64,000 nucleotides of DNA from Flavobacterium denitrificans DSM 15936 (lineage in GTDB: Bacteria > Bacteroidota > Bacteroidia > Flavobacteriales > Flavobacteriaceae), in contig NZ_AUDL01000012.1 of the NCBI RefSeq assembly GCF_000425445.1, positions 248,001-312,000 of the forward strand, read 5' to 3'. The position numbers and the translations under genes were made by a program. The notes under the pieces were generated by a model, which saw only the letters and a program-made list of their open reading frames with translations, ran no database searches and was not told the DNA's origin. Positions 43,097 through 51,729 of this stretch are shown one piece after another; position 1 is the first letter of the stretch, and each line of letters starts with the position of its first letter.

Positions 43097-44371
43097 ATGA
43101 CTTTTCAAAATACACGCGAATTTGCACGAGAGCTAGATTCGAAAGACGCATTAAACCATTATCAAGATCAATTCATTTTTCCAAAAGTGAATGACAAACG
43201 AGTAATTTATTTTACCGGAAACTCTTTAGGATTACAGCCAAAACGCACCAAAGCCTATATCGATGAAGTGATGAACGATTGGGCAGAATTGGCAGTAGAA
43301 GGTCACTTTTATGCCGAGAAACCTTGGTGGGATTATCAGGAAAGATTTGCAGAACCGTTGAGTAAAATTGTAGGTGCGCTTCCGTCTGAAGTTACGGTTA
43401 TGAATACGTTAACTGTAAATCTTCATTTGCTGATGGTTTCATTTTATCAGCCAAAAGGAAAGCGTTATAAAATTATCTGCGAAGAAAAAGCTTTTCCGTC
43501 AGATCAATATATGTTTCAAAGTCAAGTGAATTTTCACGGATATAAACCTGAAGATGCGATTGTAGAAATTAAACGTAGAGATGGCGAGCACAATATTCGC
43601 CTTGAAGATGTTTTAGCAAAAATCGAAGAAGTTGGTGATGAACTGGCTTTGGTTTTGATTGGCGGAGTAAATTATTATACAGGACAAGTTTTTGACATTA
43701 AAACCATTACTGCAGCAGGGCAAAAAGTTGGAGCAAAAGTAGGTTGGGATTTAGCGCACGCTGCCGGAAATATCAAATTAGAGCTTCACGATTGGAATGT
43801 CGATTTTGCCGCTTGGTGCAGTTATAAATATATGAATTCGGGTCCAGGAAATGCTTCGGGTTGTTTTGTTCACGAAAAACATCATCATTCAGATTTGCCA
43901 AGATTTGCTGGATGGTGGGGACATAATAAAGAACGCCGTTTTAAAATGGAACCAAATTTTGATCCAGTTCAAGGAGCAGGCGGATGGCAAATTAGTAATC
44001 TTCCGGTTTTATCTTTAGCGCCATATTTGGCATCTGTAGAAATGTTCGCTGAGGTTGGAATGGATGCTTTAATAAAAAAACGTGATCATATTACGTCTTA
44101 TTTAGAATTTATTCTTCACGAAATTGATAAAGAAGTAGAAAGTACATTTGAAATCATTACACCAAATAATCCTGAAGAAAGAGCATCACAATTGTCTGTT
44201 TTTCTTCATGGCCAAGGGCGAAGCTTATTCGATTATTTAATGAAAAACGGTGTAATTACAGATTGGCGCGAACCAAACGTCATTCGTCTTGCACCAGTTC
44301 CTTTGTATTCTTCGTATGAAGACATGTATGATTTTGGACAAATTCTGAAAAAAGGAATTTTAGGGAAATAA
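43097..44371 (+). CDS. kynU: Kynureninase
   Basis: 424 residues. A PLP enzyme that cleaves kynurenine or 3-hydroxykynurenine to anthranilate or 3-hydroxyanthranilate plus alanine. Fold-type I features: IYFTGNSLGLQPKRTKAYID near 38-57, NTLTVNLHLLM (PLP pocket), VGWDLAHAAGNIKLELHDW near 216-234, the Schiff-base lysine in AWCSYKYMNSGPGNASGCFV near 240-259, and the C-terminal FLHGQGRSLFDYL. With kmo at 54467 it belongs to tryptophan catabolism towards quinolinate. It is monocistronic. Confidence 0.94.
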   Translation: MTFQNTREFARELDSKDALNHYQDQFIFPKVNDKRVIYFTGNSLGLQPKRTKAYIDEVMNDWAELAVEGHFYAEKPWWDYQERFAEPLSKIVGALPSEVTVMNTLTVNLHLLMVSFYQPKGKRYKIICEEKAFPSDQYMFQSQVNFHGYKPEDAIVEIKRRDGEHNIRLEDVLAKIEEVGDELALVLIGGVNYYTGQVFDIKTITAAGQKVGAKVGWDLAHAAGNIKLELHDWNVDFAAWCSYKYMNSGPGNASGCFVHEKHHHSDLPRFAGWWGHNKERRFKMEPNFDPVQGAGGWQISNLPVLSLAPYLASVEMFAEVGMDALIKKRDHITSYLEFILHEIDKEVESTFEIITPNNPEERASQLSVFLHGQGRSLFDYLMKNGVITDWREPNVIRLAPVPLYSSYEDMYDFGQILKKGILGK

Positions 44372-44518
44372 GAGTGAATTAATCTCGCAAATTAATCCGT
44401 TTAATCTGTGGCTTTAAACGAAAATATTCTAATCTTATAAACTTTCCAAAAAATTCTGTAATAAGTATTATAGCTAATATTCCGTATTTTGTAATGTATA
44501 ATTTTAAAAATTACAATC

Positions 44519-44950
44519 ATGAAAGGCTTATATGTTTTATTAGCAGCGATACTTTTAACATCTTGCCAAAATCAAAGTAAGGAAGATCTAAATAAAGCCA
44601 AACAAGCCAGTATTGATTCAATGAAAGTTGAAATTAACAAGCAGCGTGTTATCGATTCAATGAAGACTGAAATGGCGAAGGCAGAAGAGAAACAGAAAGC
44701 AGAAGCTCAAAAAGTTGTTGTAGTGCATGAAAATGACGGAACAGCAACAGCAGCACCAGCATCAGCAAAAAAGAAAGGTTGGAGTTCGACTGCTAAGGGC
44801 GCTGTAATTGGTGCCGGAGTTGGCGCTGCCACCGGAGCAATTGTCAGCAAGAAAAAAGGTGAGGGTGCCATCATTGGTGGTTTGGCCGGTGCCGGAGTAG
44901 GTGCGGGTACAGGTGCTATTATTGATAGCAACAAGAAAAAGAAAGAATAG
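44519..44950 (+). CDS. Lipoprotein with C-terminal glycine-zipper
   Basis: 143 residues. The lipoprotein signal ends LLTSC (Cys16). A charged helical stretch follows with two near copies of a VIDSMKTEMAKAEEK-type segment (about 25-65). The C-terminus about 98-135 alternates Gly/Ala (GAVIGAGVGAATGAIV, IIGGLAGAGVGAGTGAII), a YMGG-like glycine-zipper that can pack in membranes. Outer-membrane lipoproteins of this design often contribute to envelope structure; the specific role is unknown. It is convergent with the 602-residue gene. Confidence 0.8.
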   Translation: MKGLYVLLAAILLTSCQNQSKEDLNKAKQASIDSMKVEINKQRVIDSMKTEMAKAEEKQKAEAQKVVVVHENDGTATAAPASAKKKGWSSTAKGAVIGAGVGAATGAIVSKKKGEGAIIGGLAGAGVGAGTGAIIDSNKKKKE

Positions 44951-44968
44951 ATTATAATTCTATAAACA

Positions 44969-45008
44969 AAAAACGCCGATTTATTTTTTAAATCGGCGTT
45001 TTGTTTTT
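44969..45008. terminator. Bidirectional terminator between convergent genes
   Basis: Stem AAAACGCCGATTT / AAATCGGCGTTTT with a loop rich in T, flanked by A on the left and T on the right. It overlaps the last codons of the 602-residue gene (ends 45007). Confidence 0.85.
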
Positions 45009-46815
45009 AGGCTAATTCTAAAGTTGGAATTTGAATCGAGTTTAATTCTGATTTATAAGAATCAAACTGATTTTTAATTTTCTCTTCGTCATTTTTAAAA
45101 TATAAAGTTGATGAAAATAGATTGTGATAATATTCGATTCCTTCGAGAATATTCGCTTTAAAGGAATTCCATTTTTTAAGTTGCATCGCTGTTACTTCTC
45201 CCGAAATGGTTTCAATCTCATTTCTGAAATAATCCACATACATTTTTAATTCCTTTACAAATAAATTGGGACGATCCGTTCTCAAAATTGATTTTCCCTG
45301 ATAAATATGCTGAATCATTTCTTTCAAAGAAACTTCCTGATCAAAATAAGCCAGATTTGGTCCTGGACAAATTACTACACCTTGCGATTGTCCTTTTATT
45401 TTGATGTCATTTTCTAAATAAGAAGCGTTTGCCAAACCAACACACAAACATGATTTTTCGGTGATTTTGATTTTGCTTTTCTCAAAATCTTCTGTAGATA
45501 AAGTATCTTTTCTGCTTTCTAACTCTTCCAGTTTTATATCCTGATATTTCTTAGAAGCCGTACAAATTCCGTGTGGATCGTATTCTTTGCTTAGCGCTAA
45601 AAATTTCTTTGGGCATGAACTTCCTGCTTTATTTTCGTCAATGCGTTTTTGTTTTAAAAATTCATTTGTTGTCCCTTTTAAAGTATTAAACGGAACTCCC
45701 AAAGGTGAAATGTTACTCAAATAGAAATCATCTTCTTTGGCATTCATCAATAAGTTTCGAGTTTCCTTGTCTACAGAAGTGGCTTCGGGAACTAATAAAA
45801 AAGGTGAACCCCAACCAACAGCATCGACTTTATATTCATCCAATAAAAATTCATGTTCTTCAGCAGTTCCGACGCCGCCTTGAACGGTGATTTTTAGTTC
45901 TAAAGGTTTTTCTGGGAAATACTGATTTTTTGCCTGTAAAGCTTTAATCATTAAATCGTGAGCCGATTGTACCAATTGTTCTTTTTTCTGCTTAAATTCT
46001 TCCAAAATAGTGCCTAATAAAAGTCCATCGGTTGCGAAAGCATGCCCGCCACAGTTCAATCCTGATTCGATTCGATATTCTGAAACCCAAAGCCCTTTTT
46101 TTGCTAAAAAATTCCCTTGAATCATAGCCGATCTGAAATCACTCACTTTTAAGATGATTTTCTTTCTCAGTTCGTTATTCTCATTTGGGAAAAAATCTTT
46201 GAAGTTTTCGAAATAACCAAATAATCTCGGATTCATGCCGGCAGAAAGCACAATAGAGGATTCCAAATTACTGTTTGCAAAACCTCTCAACGCAGCATGT
46301 GCATCATTAAATTCAATTGGAAGCTGTTCATTTTTGATAAAATTATCTTTATCCAATTTTGTCATGATATTCACATCAATTTCTCCTGGGAAAAGATGTG
46401 ATTCGATATAGTGTTGAATGTTTTCTTTAAAAGCGATTCCGTCATCCAATAAATTTTGAAAACCTTTTTTTATGTCAGAAGTATTAGGCAGCATCGACAT
46501 GAAGTTTTCTAAAGCTGTTTTGCTTTCTGTCAATTCTGTTTTAAAGTTTTCGAACTTTTCTTTTACAATTTTATCGACTAAATTTAAATAAGAAGTTATT
46601 CTTTCGGCACGATAATCATGAAATTTCTGAGTGATTTCTTCATAAGGAAGATTGAATTTTGTGCTGTAAAAATTGCGCATCTTCTCAATCAAATCATCAT
46701 CGGCGAGCGCAATAACAGACGAAATTCCATATTGCGCAACGCGAATGGGGCTGTCTATTGTATAAGCGAGTCCCATTACCGGAATATGGAAAGTATGTAA
46801 GGGTGTTTTTGTCAT
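45007..46815 (-). CDS. Unrecognised 602-residue protein with possible flavin TIM-barrel segment
   Basis: No signal peptide. The N-terminus (IPVMGLAYTIDSPIRVAQYG then ISSVIALADDDLIEKM) reads like the first barrel strand of FMN-linked enzymes such as nitronate monooxygenases. A middle part has SGLNCGGHAFATDGLLLGTI, and near residues 310-340 VQGGVGTAEEHEFLLDEYKV followed by DAVGWGSPFLL looks like the phosphate-binding end of a TIM barrel. Several cysteines (SSCPKKFLAL, HGICTASKKY, EKSCLCVGLA) lie in the last third. About residues 60-180 are helical and unlike the standard family. I cannot name the family; a flavin or iron-sulfur enzyme is a hypothesis only. Confidence 0.6.
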   Translation of the reverse strand: MTKTPLHTFHIPVMGLAYTIDSPIRVAQYGISSVIALADDDLIEKMRNFYSTKFNLPYEEITQKFHDYRAERITSYLNLVDKIVKEKFENFKTELTESKTALENFMSMLPNTSDIKKGFQNLLDDGIAFKENIQHYIESHLFPGEIDVNIMTKLDKDNFIKNEQLPIEFNDAHAALRGFANSNLESSIVLSAGMNPRLFGYFENFKDFFPNENNELRKKIILKVSDFRSAMIQGNFLAKKGLWVSEYRIESGLNCGGHAFATDGLLLGTILEEFKQKKEQLVQSAHDLMIKALQAKNQYFPEKPLELKITVQGGVGTAEEHEFLLDEYKVDAVGWGSPFLLVPEATSVDKETRNLLMNAKEDDFYLSNISPLGVPFNTLKGTTNEFLKQKRIDENKAGSSCPKKFLALSKEYDPHGICTASKKYQDIKLEELESRKDTLSTEDFEKSKIKITEKSCLCVGLANASYLENDIKIKGQSQGVVICPGPNLAYFDQEVSLKEMIQHIYQGKSILRTDRPNLFVKELKMYVDYFRNEIETISGEVTAMQLKKWNSFKANILEGIEYYHNLFSSTLYFKNDEEKIKNQFDSYKSELNSIQIPTLELA

Positions 46816-46864
46816 TTGTTTTCAAATTAAAATAAAGACAAATGAAAAGAAATATTTTCTTGCA

Positions 46865-46885
46865 AAACCTGATAATTGTCAGGTT
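46865..46885 (-). terminator. Hairpin after the AsmA-like gene
   Basis: AAACCTGATAATTGTCAGGTTT forms a short perfect stem with an 8-base loop. It is placed between the stop of the AsmA-like gene and the start of the 602-residue gene, both minus strand. Confidence 0.5.
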
Positions 46886-46897
46886 TGGATTTAGGTT

Positions 46898-46957
46898 GCA
46901 ACGAATTACACAAATTTTTGCGAATTATCAATTAGTGCAATTTGTGTAATTCGTTGC
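46898..46957. repeat. Perfect 19-base inverted repeat, GCAACGAATTACACAAATT
   Basis: Arms 46898-46916 and 46939-46957 are perfectly complementary. The sequence is related to the CACGAATT elements at 8523-8577 and 23750. It lies just after the AsmA-like gene. Confidence 0.85.
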
Positions 46958-46963
46958 TGAAAA

Positions 46964-48520
46964 TTATATCAAGATCTTCTTCAAAGATTCCGCAATGCTT
47001 CTCCACAATAGGTTGTAGAATGATCTATCCTGAAGTCGTTCTACTTCAATTTCTGCGGTTTTAGCTCCGTCTTTCGAATCATTTTTAACTAATAAATTGG
47101 CAACAGCAGTTTTAAGTTTAGCTTCTTTTTCTGTTTTTTTCTTTTTGTACAATTTCACTTTTAAGTCATCATAATCCAAAGAAGCATTTCCTTTGGAGCC
47201 ATTGTCATTTCCGTAGAAATTGAAACGATATTTATGGAAAGTTCCAGTAAAAGTTGTGTTGATGTACGGTTTTGTGAATCTCGTCATTCCTTGAACATTA
47301 AAATTCGAAATCACGCCTTGAATATGAAATCCATCGGTCTTATCTAAAACATTAAAACTCCAATCGACATCTAGCGGAGAATTTTTCATAAAAATACATT
47401 TGACTTTGATTTTTACATCGTTTGTTTTTTTCAAACCAAAACCGCTTCGCAAATTAGTTGCCTGCAAATTGAATTGGTCAAATGTCAAAACTCCGGGGCC
47501 TTTCGCAACATCCAATTCTTCTTCATAAACCAATTTCGATTTCAAAACTTGTAAAGTATCAATTTGAAGCGGAAATTTGAGATTTCGCAATAAATGATTG
47601 TAAAGGTATTTTTTGCTAGGATCGTCTTTCAGCATTTTTCCTCGGTATATATTGGCATCAAAATGATTGATGACCAGGGAGTTTGCTTTAAAGTAAAATT
47701 TATCGTTTTTAAATCCCCAATTCATTTTTGCAACTTGAGCCGAATCGAATTTTAAATTGTAAATGTCTTTCTCTTTGTCGAGACGCTTTACAAAATCATA
47801 TCGCTTAAATTGAGGTAGATAAGAGAAATTATTGATTTTTAAAAAATTATTTTCGGTACTTATTTTTCCAATATTTATATAGTAAAAAGAATTTGGTCGG
47901 TAAAACAAGCTATCAATAATTAAAGCATAAGTTTTGTATTGCAATGGAATTTTTTCTTTTAAAGTAGTATCGGTTATTAAAATTCCTTCCAATTTTAAAA
48001 TGATTTTTTTAACGCTGAAAATGGGTTTTTCAGTATCGAGCGAAACCACATCAATCGTTCCATCATTTAGATAAATATTCGAAACCGCAATTATTTTCCG
48101 GAAGGGAGCTACAATTTCAGTTTCAATACTTTTACGGTTATTCAAAAGTTTTTCGCCTTTTTTATATAAAATCACATGTGGTTTATTGATGATAATACTT
48201 TCTGCCTGAATAATATCGCGAAAAGCCAAATCCCAAATATTGAAATGTTTTATAGTAATCGATTCGATTTTAGAAAAAAGACCATTTTTACTGTCCTTGG
48301 GTTCGTTTTTCGGACTAACTAATAATGTCTGAGCGTAGATATTTCGAGAAAAAAGCGACACTTCAATTTTTTCATAATTGATATTATACACCGTTTTATT
48401 TTTCTCGTGAATGATAACTGGAAGCTGTTTTTTGATCCAGTAATTCAAGCCAATATTGGCTAAAATCACAATAATAAACAGAGAAATTACTCCGATTGCT
48501 ATTTTTTTATAGATTGACAT
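46964..48520 (-). CDS. AsmA-like membrane-anchored envelope protein
   Basis: 518 residues. A single N-terminal transmembrane anchor (IAIGVISLFIIVILANIGLN) is followed by a long strand-rich periplasmic part containing IESITIKHFNIWDLAFRDII, INKPHVILYKK and VNGYFRVIDGTIDVV-type segments (here YLNDGTIDVVSLDTEKPIFS). This is the repetitive beta architecture of AsmA/YhdP/DUF748-type proteins, thought to carry lipids across the periplasm. No further motif decides a substrate. It is divergent from the penicillin acylase gene, with starts 115 bases apart. Confidence 0.6.
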   Translation of the reverse strand: MSIYKKIAIGVISLFIIVILANIGLNYWIKKQLPVIIHEKNKTVYNINYEKIEVSLFSRNIYAQTLLVSPKNEPKDSKNGLFSKIESITIKHFNIWDLAFRDIIQAESIIINKPHVILYKKGEKLLNNRKSIETEIVAPFRKIIAVSNIYLNDGTIDVVSLDTEKPIFSVKKIILKLEGILITDTTLKEKIPLQYKTYALIIDSLFYRPNSFYYINIGKISTENNFLKINNFSYLPQFKRYDFVKRLDKEKDIYNLKFDSAQVAKMNWGFKNDKFYFKANSLVINHFDANIYRGKMLKDDPSKKYLYNHLLRNLKFPLQIDTLQVLKSKLVYEEELDVAKGPGVLTFDQFNLQATNLRSGFGLKKTNDVKIKVKCIFMKNSPLDVDWSFNVLDKTDGFHIQGVISNFNVQGMTRFTKPYINTTFTGTFHKYRFNFYGNDNGSKGNASLDYDDLKVKLYKKKKTEKEAKLKTAVANLLVKNDSKDGAKTAEIEVERLQDRSFYNLLWRSIAESLKKILI

Positions 48521-48634
48521 TTATTGTATCGATTTTAAATATAAATTTAGACTTTAGAAAATAAAGTCGTTTACATGATTTTATTTTTACGTTACATTTT
48601 AACAAATCATCAAACCGAATACCTTGTTTTGAAT

Positions 48635-51022
48635 ATGAAAAAACTTAAAAAATTCCTGCTGGTTTTATTTGTCCTGATTGTTGTTTTAGGAATAGGTTTA
48701 TGCGCTTATATTTTTCATTTAAAACCCAAATATGAAGGAGAGTTGGAATTGAAAAATCTTCAGGCAGCAACCACAGTCTATTTTGATGAATTTGGAGTTC
48801 CTCATATTTATGCCGATTCTGAAAAAGATGCGATGACGGCGCTTGGTTATGTTCACGCGCAGGAACGATTATGGCAAATGGAATTGCTTCGCAGAATTGC
48901 GCCGGGACGTTTATCTGAAATCTTCGGATCTGTAGCGCTTAAAAATGACAAGTTTTTCTCCGGAATTGGAATAGAAGAAGCTTCGGCGAAAGCCATTACT
49001 AAATTAGACAAAAACAGTCAAGCATATCAGTTAACACAGGCTTATTTGGATGGAATTAATCAATATTTGGAAGAAGGTGTTACACCAGTAGAGTTTACAC
49101 TTGTTGGTGTGAAAAAAGAAAAATTTACGATAAAAGATGTTTATAATATCTTCGGATATATGTCTTTCAGTTTTGCAATGGCTCAAAAAACAGATCCGTT
49201 ATTGACTGAAATCCGCAATAAATATGGTGTAGAATATTTGAAAGATTTAGGAATTGAAGGCCAATTCAATACGACTCAGTTAAAAAGCTCAAAAGAAGAT
49301 ATTGAGCAATACACAGAAATTTCAAAATCGGTTGCGGCTTTGTTGGACAAATCGCCAATTCCGCCGTTTATTGGAAGCAATAGTTGGGTTGCCGGACCGC
49401 ATAAAACCAAAAGCGGAAAAGTGATTTTTGCCAATGATCCACACATTGGATTCTCGCAGCCTGCAACTTGGTATGAAGCTCATTTGATTACGCCTCAACA
49501 TGAATTATATGGCTGTTATTTGGCTGGAACTCCTTTTCCGTTGTTGGCGCACAATCGTAATTATGCTTATGGTTTGACGATGTTTGAAAATGATGATATC
49601 GATTTTTATCAAGAAAAAAATAAAACGGGAGACGATAATCAATATCAAACTCCAACTGGATTTGCATCTTATGAAATCAGAAAAAAGACAATTAAAATAA
49701 AAGATACTTCTGATGTTGTTATGACCATAAAATCAAGTCGACACGGACCTATAATGAACGATGTTTTGGATCGTTTGGATAAAAAAAATCCGATTGCAAT
49801 GTCATGGACGTATACAAGAGAACCGATTCAGATTTTAGATGCTGTTTATGGACTTTCACATGCAAAAAATAAAGATGATTTTAGAAAAGCAGTTCAATTG
49901 GTTGCAGCGCCAGGACTCAATGTAATGTATGGTGATTCCAAAGGAAATGTGGCGTGGTGGGCAACAGGAAAATTATACAAGCACGACAAGGGCGTGAATA
50001 CTTTCTTGATTCTTGACGGCGCAAGCGGAAAAGATGATATTAAAGAATATCTGGATTTCTCAAAAAATCCATCTTCTGAAAACCCGAAATGGGGTTATGT
50101 TTATTCAGCAAATAATCAGCCTGAAGCTATCGATGGTTTTTTATATCCGGGTTATTATTTGCCTGAAGACCGAGCGAAAAGAATTTCAAGTTTAATGGAT
50201 GCAAAATCAGATTGGGATAAAGAAGCAATCAGTAAAATGATTTACGACAATACTTCTCCAATTGCTCCGGGAACTGCTCAAAATTTGATTTCAAATTTAG
50301 ATAACAAAACACTTTCTCCTGAAGAAAAACAAGCAATAGAAGTTTTAAAATCTTGGAAAGGAACAACAAATCTTGAAGATGTTGCCCCAACGATTTATAA
50401 TAAATGGATATATCTTTATTTGAAAAATACTTTTGAAGATGAAATGGGGAAAGATAATTTCGATTTGTTTTTAGGAACTCATATCGGGAAACAAGTTATT
50501 GCAAGACAAGTGGCAAATGAAAATTCGGTTTGGTGGGATAATATCAAAACCAAAAATGTAAAAGAAACCAGAAAAGATATTGTTTCAAGATCATTTCATG
50601 ATGCGATTTCGGCACTTCAAAATCAACTAGGAAACACAATTTCAGATTGGAATTGGGGAAAAGTTCATACAGTTGAGCACGAACATCCGTTAGGGAAAGT
50701 GGCGGCATTGCGAAAATTATTCAATGTTGGCCCATTTGAATCACCAGGATCAAATGAAGTGATAAATAATTTATTCTTTGGTTTTAATGAAGAGGGGAAA
50801 TATTATGTCAAAGGCGGGCCATCAACAAGAAGAATTGTCGATTTCTCTGATGTTGAAAACAGTTGGAGCATTTTGCCGACAGGACAATCTGGAAATCCAT
50901 TCAGCAAACATTATCATGATCAGGCAGAAATGTACAATGAAGGCAAATTCAGAAAAATGAAACTGAATAAAGAAGAAATTGTAAAAACATCAACAAAACT
51001 GGTTTTGAAACCTAAAAAGTAG
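48635..51022 (+). CDS. Penicillin acylase family protein (Ntn hydrolase)
   Basis: 795 residues from the ATG at 48635, where a transmembrane signal (KKLKKFLLVLFVLIVVLGIG) begins; the upstream ATG at 48575 would add 20 uncharacteristic residues. The alpha part starts TTVYFDEFGVPHIYADSEKD and contains GYVHAQERLWQMELLRRIA. The self-cleavage site is GSNSWVAG near residue 247 of the shorter form, with Ser as N-terminal nucleophile. Then NDPHIGFSQPATWYEAHL and the oxyanion/Asn segments follow. Related enzymes hydrolyse penicillins, N-acyl homoserine lactones or other amides; which one is not decidable. Located in the periplasm or membrane. Confidence 0.88.
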   Translation: MKKLKKFLLVLFVLIVVLGIGLCAYIFHLKPKYEGELELKNLQAATTVYFDEFGVPHIYADSEKDAMTALGYVHAQERLWQMELLRRIAPGRLSEIFGSVALKNDKFFSGIGIEEASAKAITKLDKNSQAYQLTQAYLDGINQYLEEGVTPVEFTLVGVKKEKFTIKDVYNIFGYMSFSFAMAQKTDPLLTEIRNKYGVEYLKDLGIEGQFNTTQLKSSKEDIEQYTEISKSVAALLDKSPIPPFIGSNSWVAGPHKTKSGKVIFANDPHIGFSQPATWYEAHLITPQHELYGCYLAGTPFPLLAHNRNYAYGLTMFENDDIDFYQEKNKTGDDNQYQTPTGFASYEIRKKTIKIKDTSDVVMTIKSSRHGPIMNDVLDRLDKKNPIAMSWTYTREPIQILDAVYGLSHAKNKDDFRKAVQLVAAPGLNVMYGDSKGNVAWWATGKLYKHDKGVNTFLILDGASGKDDIKEYLDFSKNPSSENPKWGYVYSANNQPEAIDGFLYPGYYLPEDRAKRISSLMDAKSDWDKEAISKMIYDNTSPIAPGTAQNLISNLDNKTLSPEEKQAIEVLKSWKGTTNLEDVAPTIYNKWIYLYLKNTFEDEMGKDNFDLFLGTHIGKQVIARQVANENSVWWDNIKTKNVKETRKDIVSRSFHDAISALQNQLGNTISDWNWGKVHTVEHEHPLGKVAALRKLFNVGPFESPGSNEVINNLFFGFNEEGKYYVKGGPSTRRIVDFSDVENSWSILPTGQSGNPFSKHYHDQAEMYNEGKFRKMKLNKEEIVKTSTKLVLKPKK

Positions 51023-51026
51023 TTTT

Positions 51027-51129
51027 GTTTCAAGTTTCAGGTTTCAAGTTCAAACTACATAAAAAATAAAAGGTTCAAAAGTTTTAGTTTTTAAAACCTT
51101 TGAACCTTTGTTACTTTGTTACTTTGAAC
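51027..51129. repeat. Heptad repeats and hairpin at a convergent junction
   Basis: A GTTTCAA-type tandem (51027-51052) is followed by a hairpin AAAGGTTCAAAAGTTTT / AAAACCTTTGAACCTTT (51069-51109, one mismatch) and two copies of TTACTTTG (51110-51126). It lies between penicillin acylase and the 149-residue gene and may end transcription from both sides. Confidence 0.7.
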
Positions 51130-51130
51130 C

Positions 51131-51580
51131 TTACTTAGAAATATACTTTCCTAAAACAATATCATTAGCAAAAATATTCAAGTTGTTAACAAGTGCCTTA
51201 TTTGTTGTCATTGCATTTTTAGTTTGATAAGCAGTGTCTTTTTCATATGCTTTTAGAAGTGTTTCCAATTCAACTTCATCATAAAAAGCAAAAACATTGT
51301 AAATCGCATCTCTGAAATTTTTGTAATTGATGCTTTGTGTAATTTCCATTGCTTTTTGTTCGTTCCAGCCTTCCTTGGCAGAAGCTTCGTTAATTTTAGT
51401 CAAACAAAAATCAATAACATAAGTTTTATAGTGAGCCGCCTCTACAATTTTATCGACAATAATTTTGTTTTGTTGTGTGGGCATTGCTGGAGGTTGTGGA
51501 TTGTTTTGCGAAATACATTTCGAAGAAATAAACAAACATAACAATGCAGTCACGAGACTGTACTTTTTTAGATTTTTCAT
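51131..51580 (-). CDS. Secreted hypothetical protein, helical
   Basis: 149 residues with a signal peptide (MKNLKKYSLVTALLCLFISS, cleavage near SQ). The mature part is helical and moderately acidic (KIIVDKIVEAAHYKTYVIDF, FRDAIYNVFAFYDEVELETL). Two cysteines are present, one in the signal region and one in DFCLTKI. There is no recognised domain. Monocistronic, convergent with penicillin acylase. Confidence 0.55.
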   Translation of the reverse strand: MKNLKKYSLVTALLCLFISSKCISQNNPQPPAMPTQQNKIIVDKIVEAAHYKTYVIDFCLTKINEASAKEGWNEQKAMEITQSINYKNFRDAIYNVFAFYDEVELETLLKAYEKDTAYQTKNAMTTNKALVNNLNIFANDIVLGKYISK

Positions 51581-51729
51581 AGGTTATTTAGTTGTTTTTG
51601 GGAGTGGCTAAAATAATATTTTTTATGACAAATCATCGAGTTTGAATGTTACAAGTTATAACAAAAAAAATCTGCTAAAAAGCAGTTTGAGATACTTTTT
51701 TGCAGATTCTTTGAAAAGCAATATTTCAT

